This document shows positions 48,401-56,960 of a stretch of DNA of 64,000 bases, in pieces. Position 1 is the stretch's first letter; each line of letters opens with the position of its first letter. Below the pieces are notes generated by a model that saw nothing but the letters and a program-made list of their open reading frames with translations, was not told the origin of the DNA and made no database searches. Both the position numbers and the translations under genes were made by a program. Source of the stretch: Paramacrobiotus metropolitanus (taxonomy: Eukaryota > Tardigrada > Eutardigrada > Parachela > Macrobiotidae); contig NW_026570258.1 in NCBI RefSeq assembly GCF_019649055.1, forward strand, positions 1,161,314 through 1,225,313, given 5' to 3'.

Positions 48401-50674
48401 CGACCTCAAACAACAGAGTGGGTTCATTCGATATCCCTGCCCTTGTACAGTTGTACTGTAAACGGCAATTTTCTATTGCCATGTCAATATCTGTAGCCCA
48501 TTGGCGCTTATATTTTCAAACCGCCTTCGGGCTTTGATTTCGCGTGGGGGAAGAGGTGGTCTTGTACTGCGAAGCAATTTAGATTCGGTCATACGATATT
48601 CGTTGTACATTTCGTAAAACGACCAACTAATCGTACAAAAATCAAAATCTATGTATGCAGAGGTTGTTTAATAACAGTTTCTCTTCTCCTGTCATTCGCT
48701 GACGAATAACATATTTCTGTTGGCCACCACAGGGAACCTACTGCATGAACTACCAGTACACCCACAACATCGTTTCCAACGGCGGCTGTTCCCTGGGTTA
48801 TGCGGTCATCGGCTCCAACTGGTACCTCCCCGGCGTGCATGTGCGCGGCGACAATACCAACCCCAACGACTGTGCCACCCTGTGCAACAGCGGAAATCAA
48901 GCCGCCTGTGGCCTGCACACTGTCTCGATTACCGCTTATCCCCCGGATAATGACATCGGCGCTCTCATTGTCACAAAACGTGTCGATGTACGTCAGACGT
49001 GTGATGCCGTTTTGCCCGTAGCCGTTTAAAAGTGCCAGGCTGTACGTTTATTACCGTTTTAGGTGATATTTATCCGACCGGCGTCGGAACGAACGACACC
49101 ACAACCGCCGCCTTGGCAGTATCCCCAGACACCGGCGCCCTCGCCACCTGGAGGACAAGGAACATGTACGATATCTCTAAAAAAAACTTTTGAATCATTT
49201 AGCATACGAAGAAAACTTTTTTTGGTATTGCGCCGCAAGGCGAACTAATTATGGTGAAACGACAATTGCTATTGGCTGTAGTGAAAATTCCTATTGGATA
49301 TTGGTTGTGTCTAGAAAATAGATCTTATGTCTCGAAACCCAAGGGCGCTAATTGCATGGCGCTCTTTACGCTAATTTCAGTACATTTATGTAGCACGCTA
49401 CTTTTTTACCTTGTTATTATCCACACCAGTAAAGAAATCTTGGCAGTGACCTTTCTGGCTTACAGGCGCCTGGTATCCCTCATTTGACGGTAACCTCTTC
49501 ACGGTCAACGTTGTCCAAGGCCCGACTGACACCACGCTATTCCGCACCGCCGTGTATTACTTTGGACAAGTAAGTGTGATGCTGTACAAGCCTGTCCCGT
49601 AATTTCTATCGTAAAAGGTACAAATAGCGTAGTATTTGGCACGAAGTTTGCGCTGTGGACGATTGCTACTACGCTATGTCTACCACAACGGCAAATTTAT
49701 TCCACGCAATATTTAAGGTGAAGGATATTAAGGTGCAGAAGGTAATGGCGCCGTAGTGTGGCGTTTGGCGTAACCCGTGAATTTGTATTTGCCCTTCGAA
49801 TGGAAATTACGGGACAAGCTTGTACAATACTCGTGTCTGTCATACCACTGCCATGTGCTCCTTTCAATACATGGAAAAATGATTGATAGGTGTGCAGCGT
49901 CTATCAGTACAAAATCATCCGTGCTGATTGGTATAATCCCTCGAATTTCCGGGGTCCGTTGCCAGCCGAATGGGACTGTCTGCGGATCCTACCGCAGAGC
50001 GATGGAGCACAGGCGGTGAACAGTCTGTCCAATGATCCGTGCGCTCAACGCTGCTACCGGCAGCCGGAGTTCAACTGTCAGGTGTCATTTAAAATGGTGG
50101 CCTATGATCCTAACCCCAATAGTGCTATTCCTATCCTCACGCAGGAGTTCAAGGTACACATGCCATTGAATTCAACAAAGTCGTTAATTTATAATTTGCT
50201 TAGTATTATACATATATTAAGCTAGCCATTTTGATATATAGATATTTATTACTTCGACGTTTTTCACATTCCGGTCAGTTTCACATTTTTTGCGTATCGG
50301 ACACCAGCTTATGCAGCTTTCATACCAGCTGGTACACGAGATTAATAAATAGTTTTTAAGTTGTTCAATTTGGAGCTACGCAGAGAACACCGTGTCTCTG
50401 GTGTGCGGTACGCGAATCCATAATGTGAAAGTGTCCGGAATACATATGCGAAAAACTTCTTCCAAAAGTCGGCTTGGGTTTCTAATTTCTCAGCCAGGGA
50501 TTTTTTGGCTCTGCACTAACCAAATATGATACAGCACAGTAATGACGTCAGTTTACGTGTGATACTATCACGTGTCAAGCATCCTTAAACAGTGTTTTTA
50601 GTCGTCCATCCGTTTTGACAGCCTAACGTTGTAATTTACAGGTGGATTGGAGCAAATCGCCGTCCCTTGGCTAA
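29983..50674 (+). CDS. Giant secreted clip/pseudo-trypsin protein with 17 six-cysteine modules and mucin linkers
   Basis: About 60 exons join in frame to 11,355 coding bases, 3,784 residues plus stop (TAA 50672-50674). Order: signal peptide (MGKLVLGLLVTALIKYLSVE, about residues 1-24); clip-like domain (25-103); trypsin-fold domain without catalytic residues (104-395); Pro/Thr linker (396-439); 17 tandem modules (440-3784). Each module has an A exon (about 45 aa), a B exon (about 82-106 aa) and a linker exon (16-414 aa). A exons are entered in phase 1 through a split Cys codon, and A/B and B/linker junctions are phase 0. The frame closes at every junction, which is the strongest evidence that this is one gene. 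Clip-domain serine protease homologues act in extracellular cascades of arthropods; the array is not a domain I know. An adhesive, cuticular or mucus-like extracellular role is inference. Splitting into several genes is unlikely because only the first exon has a signal peptide and only the last exon a terminal stop. Confidence 0.85.
31057..32760 (+). other. Trypsin-fold pseudoprotease domain of the giant protein (exons 4-8)
   Basis: Exons 31057-31330, 31928-32423, 32489-32508, 32617-32630 and 32689-32760. The strand around the usual LTAAHC reads DRLVLSTSASG, so the catalytic His and its Cys are gone. The region of the catalytic Asp reads RLFVLELYDKIDL, without the D-I-A-L form. The GDSGGPL motif reads CMWDLGSAL across a splice junction, so the catalytic Ser is Leu. 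The IVGG activation site is absent. The end matches a chymotrypsin C-terminal helix (DLDWLNEIL). It is therefore a non-catalytic serine protease homologue. Assignment rests on motif order and spacing. Confidence 0.75.
32822..32953 (+). other. Pro/Thr linker exon between pseudoprotease and module array
   Basis: A 132-base exon, phase 1 at both ends, encodes a Thr/Ser then Pro-rich linker ending PPGPPTPPPKPK plus the first base of the Cys codon that opens module 1. It sets the phase used by all later linkers. Confidence 0.8.
33022..33650 (+). repeat. Module 1
   Basis: A exon 33022-33158 (ELVVQNKYSQ, then VAVWMQKSGS type), B exon 33218-33499 (LCQNYAFTI, KCGIED, DACTVQCYNG, SCGPFKYWLEA), linker 33593-33650 (IDYTPPGPL). 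Closest relative is module 3. Confidence 0.85.
33804..34632 (+). repeat. Module 2 (two linker exons)
   Basis: A exon 33804-33940, B exon 34021-34287 (LCDHYNFNNRFLR, ACAQRCYEEGACGPYEF), then two linkers, 34362-34470 (VKFERTLS, Thr/Ser-rich) and 34534-34632. It is the only module with a split linker. Closest relative is module 4. Confidence 0.82.
34689..35319 (+). repeat. Module 3
   Basis: A exon 34689-34822 (ELVAVNKFS...WMQKSGSVR), B exon 34881-35198, linker 35262-35319 (VRIDYKPTKPWP). The B exon is the longest (106 aa), with an insertion between the CYY and CGP motifs. The donor at 35199 is GTTCGT, a weak form. Confidence 0.82.
35558..36236 (+). repeat. Module 4
   Basis: A exon 35558-35703 (ends WAWMERDLGSSDGKK, longer than module 2), B exon 35773-36036 (YCTNYNFNNRFLRR, SCAQRCYEQGECGPYEL), linker 36158-36236 (VKFDPEKRDF). 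It is a clear sister of module 2. Confidence 0.82.
36330..37355 (+). repeat. Module 5
   Basis: A exon 36330-36454 (RMVVEQGFDQTVINP), B exon 36512-36775 (VCPNYKYS, TCAQRCLKG, GCGPFAFNL), linker 37169-37355, a Thr-rich mucin-like exon of 62 residues. Sister of module 6. Confidence 0.82.
37444..39203 (+). repeat. Module 6 with 414-residue mucin-type linker
   Basis: A exon 37444-37571, B exon 37636-37896 (VCRKYDYAI, SCARKCFNG, ACGPLLVTI). The linker exon 37961-39203 is 1,243 bases of almost pure Thr, Ser and Pro, with short TTTTPTTTST-type repeats in the middle and PGP-rich ends. It is very likely to be heavily O-glycosylated. The antisense strand is open only because the repeat lacks stops. Confidence 0.85.
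39275..40065 (+). repeat. Module 7 (GC-AG donor)
   Basis: A exon 39275-39405 ends ATTCCAGG-type sequence followed by GCAAGT at 39406, a GC donor. B exon 39513-39758 (ICSGYRFQLL, GCELGTMMEG, NCALRCFRGERQHCGP), linker 40011-40065 (VTYRPPSPDAPV). Nearly identical to module 9. Confidence 0.83.
40158..41034 (+). repeat. Module 8
   Basis: A exon 40158-40300 (RYFVVSPLGEN...LTLFTAAMKKT), B exon 40510-40755 (FCLDYTYS, NGCSLGQL, TCAVQCYNG, SCGPHIVTI), linker 40818-41034 (MTFTPPEVTT then Thr-rich). Sister of module 10. Confidence 0.84.
41097..42222 (+). repeat. Module 9 (GC-AG donor)
   Basis: A exon 41097-41227 followed by GCAAGT at 41228. B exon 41605-41850 (LCSGYRFELL, GCELGTLMTG, NCALRCFRGERQHCGP), linker 42168-42222 (VTYRPPPPDSPA). 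Copy of module 7, including the GC donor. Confidence 0.83.
42335..43330 (+). repeat. Module 10 with Thr-rich linker
   Basis: A exon 42335-42477 (IYFVVLPLGEH...LTLFTAAVKKT), B exon 42672-42917 (YCLDYTYS, DGCSLGQLKP, TCAVQCYYG, SCGPHVVTV), linker 42982-43330, 116 residues of TTTTTPTTTT-type repeat. Sister of module 8. Confidence 0.85.
43419..44107 (+). repeat. Module 11
   Basis: A exon 43419-43570 (EITVDPFGAP...FQIVMRRNGPGK), B exon 43745-43999 (YCPEYGYW, SCYPGNF, SCAEECYDG, SCRGISFF; the usual CGP is CRG), linker 44059-44107, only 16 residues. A tandem repeat of GGTTTTTAACAAG sits in the A/B intron at 43674-43735. Confidence 0.8.
44178..44780 (+). repeat. Module 12 (B and linker fused in one exon)
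   Basis: A exon 44178-44308. The exon 44375-44780 carries B (FCRGYNFTV, VCTLGSLMN, NFCMQQCVNG, ACGNHTVTV) and a Thr-rich linker without the intron found at this point in every other module. Frame and phase at the end (phase 1) are as expected. Confidence 0.78.
45025..45633 (+). repeat. Module 13
   Basis: A exon 45025-45173 (ETYLDPLGNN...PLFVISMRNDR), B exon 45251-45493 (ICPGYRFQQ, IGCFMGSLME, GCAQSCYQN, YCGPLAVPI), linker 45567-45633. Resembles modules 7, 9 and 15. Confidence 0.82.
45962..46762 (+). repeat. Module 14 with Pro-rich linker
   Basis: A exon 45962-46098, B exon 46167-46415 (ICKEYDWSV, SCYVGDM, DCVTQCQRN, ACGPHNVWV), linker 46477-46762: Thr-rich, then a poly-Pro stretch (PPPPPPPVW, then PPQPWPPYPYPP). 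Confidence 0.82.
46826..47855 (+). repeat. Module 15
   Basis: A exon 46826-46971 (RLNFDVLGNQ), B exon 47476-47745 (ICPGFTFTF, PCSLSNLF, NCAQLCYDR, GCGDHDVVL), linker 47798-47855 (VMLTPPAPADRH). The A/B intron is 504 bases. Confidence 0.82.
47916..49165 (+). repeat. Module 16
   Basis: A exon 47916-48091 is the longest A exon (58 aa plus split Cys; ETVVDRLGNGA...LLLFNVAMQRGKY). B exon 48733-48987 (YCMNYQYT, GGCSLGYAV, DCATLCNSG, ACGLHTVSI), linker 49063-49165 (Pro-rich). Confidence 0.83.
49466..50674 (+). repeat. Module 17 (terminal, shortened A exon)
   Basis: A exon 49466-49569 encodes only about 34 residues after the split Cys, shorter than all others. B exon 49890-50153 (VCSVYQYKI, DCLRIL, PCAQRCYRQ, NCQVSFKMV; the usual CGP is CQV). 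The last exon 50642-50674 encodes VDWSKSPSLG and the stop, in the place of a linker. Confidence 0.82.
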
Positions 50675-51513
50675 CTGGTTTAACAAGTTCTTGGTTGTGT
50701 TATCGCCGTTGTCGGCATTGGGTTCAACATGGATTTATGTTAGAAACTAACATCTCGGGAGACGATTGATCATTGAACAAAGGCGCAAACTGCAAAGACG
50801 TTGCTGTTGATCCCCTTTTAGTCACGCCGTTTCTCTCATAATAACGTGTGTTATATGATGCTGCTTTTACCGGTGTGTTAATCTATTTCCTTGGTTTCCC
50901 TCGATGCAGATGGGGATCGTACTGACATACGTAGTATTACAGTATTCGATGGTTGATGCTGTGGCTGTATTTAGAAGTCAGAATCACAGTGCCTTAACAG
51001 TAGCCCTATAACTTCAATTTTATGTGGAGACTGCATGGTTTCCTACGTTGTGTGTTAGGTATACACAGCTGTACCTGTAACAGTGTGTGAAAATTTCTTC
51101 AGCTATCAACGATTGATTCATCGCAATTTTATTTACTGCCGTGTAGAAACACATGTCCGCAATTTCAGTGTTCTTTTCAAAACAGGTTTTTGCGATATTC
51201 GAGGTACAGTTAGCAGGTCAACCGCCAAAGCACAAAAGCTCACGCAAAAAGCAAAACAAATATTTGGCTTGCTGCATTGATCAACTCTGACATTAGAGTA
51301 ACTTACTAACTGATACTTTAACACTGGATACATCCACTACTCTAGAAAACAAGTTATTACTTTAAAACAGCAACCCAGCGCACAACATGTTACATATCTG
51401 AAGAACTGTTGAGTACATTAACAAACTGAAAAGGGTGCATCGCACTAGCAGCACGGACTGTCCACCTCCTTTTGTAAACACGGGCTCTGCAAAGAAGGCT
51501 GTTAGAAATTTGG
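50675..51513. other. No supported gene
   Basis: Downstream flank of the giant gene and of the convergent Ly6-like gene; presumably both 3' UTRs. No frame of note. Confidence 0.4.
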
Positions 51514-52691
51514 CTAAAACCAATAAGTACATAAATGCAGAATGTCCTGTATTTGCGCAATTAACAACTTTATTTTGGCCATATTATAGGTACAATGTAC
51601 AACAGCAGTAGCGGAAGTACCTTCCTTCGGCATCACTCCTTGATCGTTGCAGTTGGCCTTGTCTTCACAGGCGCATAATTCGATCTTTTTGGCATCGTCA
51701 GCATACCAGCAAGAATATATAGATTTCCGTGTTGTCGCATTAAACGTGGCGCGCTCACGGAAGTAGCGTATAATATTCATACATCCTCGAGCCATCACCG
51801 TCCCTAATAGAACAAATTACGGTAAAATTTATTTCGAGACTTTCGTGTACAGATACTTCTTGAGGTGACAATGTGCTCTTAAGGTCTTGCCAAAAAGTGA
51901 TGTACGCAATACGACAGGATCGCGACAAACTTATCTACATGGCTGAAGTCTGTATCAGTGTAATCAACATATAAAAGGTCACTTCTAATGCCTACGTGGC
52001 TCAAAATAAGGCAAACAAAAACAAATAAAATATAATCATAATGAAAAACACAATTTCTCTACAGGGATCAGATCCACAATCCATAATTCAGACTTGAGTA
52101 GATATTACAAATTAAACATTTTAGGGAAACAGCGCGGTCAACAGCACGAGGAATAATTTGCACTTACTGTTATACATGACGGTGGCACAGCCGTAGCGCT
52201 CCACGATGCACCGAACAGACCTTGGCGTCACCGCATTCTCCGTGCACAGCGTCATGCTGCCCGCATTCTCGTATCCCGTCAAAAAATTCCTGAAATCCCG
52301 GTTGATAAACAGATTAGCGTCCGCTTTGGTTAGCTGCGGGCGGTCGGGATCGCGCGATGTCAGGGTCTCCACGTCGGAGAGACGAATGGATAGCTCCAGG
52401 GCGGTGTCGTTGGTGGCCACACATGCCAGACAAGTCGGCGGAGCGACAGATTGACACCGCACACCTGAAATCAAATTATACTGTTAAATACTTCGTGCCC
52501 AGCCAGATCCTTTTCCAAAATTAGTGGTTCTTGAATTTCTTAGGGTTCTTAGATTTGTTAGGGTTTTTTAAGGTTTCTTAGCGTTCCTTAAGGTTCTTAG
52601 AATTGAGGTTTTTTTAAAAGTTTTCTTTAGGATACGCACCGCGATCAAACAGCGGGATAAAGGTCACGAAGATGGCCCACAGTGTCCGCAT
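51514..52691 (-). CDS. Ly6/uPAR (three-finger) secreted or GPI-type protein
   Basis: Exons on the minus strand: 52691-52640, 52464-52168 and 51803-51514, joined in phase 1, giving 212 residues. Exon 1 is a signal peptide (MRTLWAIFVTFIPLF). The cysteine pattern begins RCQSV, CLAC and continues MTLC, RCIV, GCATV, RGC, YSCWYAD. It ends with the Ly6 signature CACEDKANCND. A moderately hydrophobic C-terminal stretch (MAKIKLLIAQIQDILHLC) may be a GPI-attachment signal. Such proteins act at the cell surface or as secreted ligands. The loop between the first Cys pair and the next is longer than usual. An AAAGGTCA word lies inside the signal-peptide exon (near 52660). Confidence 0.75.
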
Positions 52692-53436
52692 GGGGAAGCA
52701 CCGTCAAGACTGGCTGGACGAGATGGGAGCACATTTGTAGGGGGCCTGGATTGCACAGATTTAGGGCATATCGATCATGCTGTTGTTCGAATAATTATGG
52801 AATTTGTTGTTAGTACTCCCAATCGACCGCAGAGACAAAAACTGGTCACTTAAGATGCAGACTTGCTGTCTTCTGCAAAATTTTAACACAGATTACAGGT
52901 AGAGACTTGAAACACCAGACGCTTGTAGCAATGCTTGTAACAATGGTCAGTAATTTTTGCAAAGTCTAACATGCAAGCCTAAGTTTTTTGTCACTTAACA
53001 AAATTATCAGAAATCTAATGAATTAGTTAACCAATCTCGCTTCGTTGTACGAAAGTAATTTTCATAATAATATCGATATCTAAATCGGACACGCGACTTA
53101 AATGCAGTCCGAGTATTCTTGTACAGTACATCTACGTTAATCTACTTGTACATCTACGTTAACATACTTAGGCAAACACCAACAACAACAACAACTTACA
53201 ACAACTTACAGTACTTACAGTGACAACAACTTACAGTACTTCTATGCAACAAACAACAACAACATACTTAGACCGGCTGAGTCGATAAAATTTAAAATAC
53301 GACCTCGGTCACTTCAGAATATAATAAAGAAGTACAGTTCGTAGTACCTACTGTACGTACGATATACTGTAACCATCTTAATTTTCTCACTTTCCTCTCC
53401 ATATATTCGGCGTACCGGGTGCATTAATATTGTATT
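52692..53436. other. Intergenic, low-complexity AACAACA and GGTTCTTAG stretches nearby
   Basis: This interval holds a CAACAACAACTTACA-type simple repeat (about 53170-53265). Just beyond its left end, inside the first intron of the Ly6-like gene (about 52525-52610), is a degenerate run of TTCTTAGGGTT words. No gene is seen. Confidence 0.5.
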
Positions 53437-53808
53437 ATGCTTCGTCGTCAGAAAGTTAATACTTTACTGGTCTTGGCAGTGTTGGCCGGAACATCTGATG
53501 CGCAGCGCTTTCATCGGGATACCGATGTCTATGGACTCTCTGAATTCGTCCTGCCGGGTGTTGCTAATCCGTTCAACCTTTACCTCACCGTGGAATCACC
53601 GCTTGCCAAAGCCCGCTTACAGGAAATCTGTTTTCCGGTCAAAAAGCCGCTTACCGATGGCAGCGTAATGAACAGAGCTGAGCTCTTTAGAGTCAAAAGC
53701 TTTATCGATTTGACCAAGTTACGCAGATCTCCCGTAAAATTTCTCTGTCAGTATGTGTTTGGGAAGCCTGCGACCAATTCCGCAGCGTCGCTAAGTCTTG
53801 AGTTATAA
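53437..53808 (+). CDS. Small secreted protein, 123 aa, unrecognised
   Basis: A single-exon frame from ATG 53437. MLRRQKVNTLLVLAVLAGTS gives a good signal peptide with cleavage near SDAQ. The mature part (about 100 aa) is mixed charged/hydrophobic with only two cysteines (QEICFP and FLCQYV), possibly one disulfide. No family is recognised. It could be a first exon with an unseen continuation, since the stop falls after a Ser/Leu-rich stretch. Confidence 0.55.
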   Translation: MLRRQKVNTLLVLAVLAGTSDAQRFHRDTDVYGLSEFVLPGVANPFNLYLTVESPLAKARLQEICFPVKKPLTDGSVMNRAELFRVKSFIDLTKLRRSPVKFLCQYVFGKPATNSAASLSLEL

Positions 53809-54992
53809 CTTATAAGCTTTGCTCTCTAGTAAACAAATTTTTACGGTCACTCTTTCCTTAATGAGAATTTGAACACTGATGAAATTAAGTAATGTACAGT
53901 ATAAATGTACTCTGATTCGGTACGAACATGAAAAGTCAGTTTTGCTCCGCTTTAGTCTGAGCGCCAATTACCCAGAGACCATTTAATAACGAAGATCACT
54001 ACCCCGCACAATTTTTGTTTACAAACATAGGTTTACTGCTAAACAAGGGTAATCTTCGAAAGCCACGAATGCTACTGTGTCCAAATCTCATTTCCGTGGG
54101 CCTGCTGCTTAAACCCAAGGATAGTGCAACAAAAATAGCGGCAGTGAAATTTGTCAATTGGTAATCATTAATTTTGCTTGGTGGTTTGTGCTGTGTCTGC
54201 TTACACAGTGAGAAACAGATGTGCGCCTAATGATTTAGGTTATCTTCTTTCGTACTGCACAGTATTGTACGGGTATTTTTCAAACAAATCAATTTACTGA
54301 ATGTCGGAATTTAAAGAAAAGAATGAAACGTTGCCTGGATATTAAGGACTCCTGTACTCGAACATTATTAGCACATGGGACGAGTCCATTATGACTGCCG
54401 ATTTGTACGTACAAAATGCGTACAATGATTAATTTTATTATTATTTAGTACAATGCTGTACGTGTACTGCGAATTAAGTACAGTATGTTGGCTTTGCATT
54501 GCATACATGTGAATTGCGATAGAACCGTATATCCGATCAATATGAACCGTATACCGGTCTTGTCATCATAGAGCTAGTGAAATTACAGCATTAGCTGGTT
54601 TTCGATTCGTGTACATACTTATTATGTTTGATCGTGTTATTATCTGGTTTTATCGTTTTACCATGTTTATTTAAAAAATAAATAATGCACTCATATGTAT
54701 GCCTTTGGCGTTTATGACACAATGGAACTGTTCCATTACGGTTCAGTTTAAATAACAGCAATAGAGAGCAATGAGCAGTAAGAACAAAAGTACTACTAAC
54801 GCCGTATGCAGCACTAGTTACAAGCTACTGTAGTACTAGCAGTTATTACTCTATACAGTATTAGCACTGCCTAGGTATCTTTTGGTATTAATAAAAATAA
54901 GACATAGCCACATTCCATAATATCATAATTATCAGTAATCCAAGAAATAACATCAAAAATAGCAGCTAAAAGTTAAGTGATTCACGAATTTG
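53809..54992. other. No supported gene
   Basis: AT-rich DNA with many GTACAGTA-like words; nothing coding seen. Confidence 0.4.
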
Positions 54993-56193
54993 TCAAGCGA
55001 TGCACAACACAGAAAGGATAACCGAAGGGGTATAATAACGGGCAACGGAACCGGCTAATACTGCTAGAAATATTGATAACCCAACGACTAAAGTTACCGC
55101 AGGAAATACGTCGCTAAATGTACAGAACCGCTCGTACAGGAACAGGAAACACAAGAAGCGGGACAACCAGGCAGATACTCGTACATACTGATACATGTAA
55201 CATGAGACAGGAAATTGTCAGGAATACTGTAGCGATAGAAGTTGTACAACCATAAGACCACCCAGTTATGTTTCATCATTGCGTTATGAGTTTCTGTCAT
55301 TTTACCGGCTAGCTGTTCTTCTTCACAATTTCTAGAATTCAGTCTTGCCTTCGCTTGTTACAGCTTGCATCAGCTTGATCAGCTTGTTCCGCTTGTTAAA
55401 CCCTTGTCTAAACCTTGTTCCCTGTTTTGCATTGTTCTTGTCATTAAACATGCCGTGAACTTCCGTTGTTACGTTCTGTAATTGTGTTAACGTCAGTAAG
55501 AGCGTCTTCGGCCAGCATCGTTGCCGGCCCTGCCACCTTTCATCCCAACAGCCCATACAACATCGTAGTGCGGTTAACACGCCAACCCACTAGAACAGCA
55601 GCCAGATCGGCTACTGTTACAATACCGTTACAGTATACCGATTCACACAGCGCAAGTTTTAAGTTTCCTCCCACGTGAAGCAGACGCTTGCAATTTCCTG
55701 GACAGGCTAAACGTTCGTATACAAAGCCAACATCCATTGAAAATGACGGCAGCCAACAAGACCATCCATGTCGTTACCCAAACTTTGGCGATCGCCGCTT
55801 CAGATACTTGCTTCACGGTTAGGCAACCCTGTTTATCCTTTCCACTTTCCGAGAGATGAAACCGACCGACAATGCGCCACAAAATACCACAGTCGTGCAC
55901 CGAAGCGGCAGGTACACCAGCTCCAACCATTCAATGACCTCAATTAATCGTGCGCTTTCTGTCGCTGGACGCCATCCCAGAAGATGTTTTAGTATATGCA
56001 TATGCTTTAGAGACATTATCCACGCAAACAGAAAGACAATCCAAAAAAATGCATAGATAAACCATTCGATCCCGGAGGTTGGGTGTGCGCCATGATCGGT
56101 AACGGTATAATTATGGGTTTCGTTTATCTGCAAAATGCATGGCCTATAGCGGCTGCCAGCCGGCAAATAACATTTCCATTTCATTTTAGACAA
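54993..56193 (-). pseudogene. Multi-pass membrane protein, possibly receptor-like; fragmentary
   Basis: Minus-strand frames carry hydrophobic segments in order: WFIYAFFWIVFLFAWIMSL and LVYLPLRCTTVVFCGALSVGF (56193-55819), VWVTTWMVLLAAVIFNGCWL (about 55790), then further segments near 55196-54993 (FPAVTLVVGLSIFLAVLAG). An 84-base intron could join WLEL to DKQGCLTV in frame, but I cannot connect the remaining pieces without a break. The pattern of spaced transmembrane helices suggests a chemoreceptor-type protein. The family is not established, and the gene may be degraded. Confidence 0.4.
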
Positions 56194-56210
56194 GTAACAT
56201 GCTTAAGAGA

Positions 56211-56250
56211 AGTGGCCCGGTATATGGTACCAAATTCGCGTACATACACG
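56211..56250. repeat. Diverged copy of the 10.8-kb inverted-repeat element
   Basis: GGCCCGGTA..TGGTACCAAATTCG here parallels 10854-10880. This indicates a dispersed repeat with copies at both ends of the window. Confidence 0.45.
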
Positions 56251-56960
56251 AAATCTTCCACTTTCACACATTCCAAAAACTTTTTCTCTTGTTTTATGAC
56301 ATCCTGTAACTAAATGATTTGCACACTTGGGCGTGAAACCCATTTTTGCGCGCTACATCCTCTTGTGAAGGGTGACAAAATTTAAGGCATCGGTGTAAAG
56401 ACGATCTTATGGCAATGTGCACTTACCTATGTGCAAAATTTGAAGGAGATCGGTCCATAATGAGATTTGATACACCGAAATGCATTTAAACTTTTTGGAT
56501 TTCGTCACCGTTAATACCAGCTTCGCAACCGGGTGTTAGTTTTGCTCCTGGCATTTGTGCTTCTTTTCAGTGTGTGCCGAGAACAACAATTATGCGCATG
56601 ATCGGATCGACGAATCAGAAAGTTTTAAATATTAATACTTCAAACTTTTTCTTCACAATCAAGCTTCGCCACGCATCGCGGCACACATCCGGTCCAATAC
56701 ACAAGAATCCAAAAACTCCAAAATTTCAAAAACATCCCAAAAAACCCAGAGCGCGCGTCCCATGCGCAAAACATACAGTAAAATACACATTCGCAACCAC
56801 AGCAGCAAAAAACAACTGCGCATATCCACAAAAAAAGCGCGCCCCGCCCAAAAACCAACACCGTCCGCGCCGTGAAATCACCACAGAGAAAAAACTTCCA
56901 GGGGAAAATCAACACACCCCCACCCTCCACACCGAGGGTCCCCGTGACCTTTGCCCCGGT

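Noticed and set aside
31057-50674. Several tandem small genes rather than one
   Set aside because: No module has its own signal peptide, start or in-frame stop at its end. All 60 exons are phase-compatible, and the total length is an exact multiple of three.
52525-52610. Telomere-like TTAGGG words
   Set aside because: Only a degenerate TTCTTAGGGTT low-complexity run within an intron. There is no regular hexamer array.
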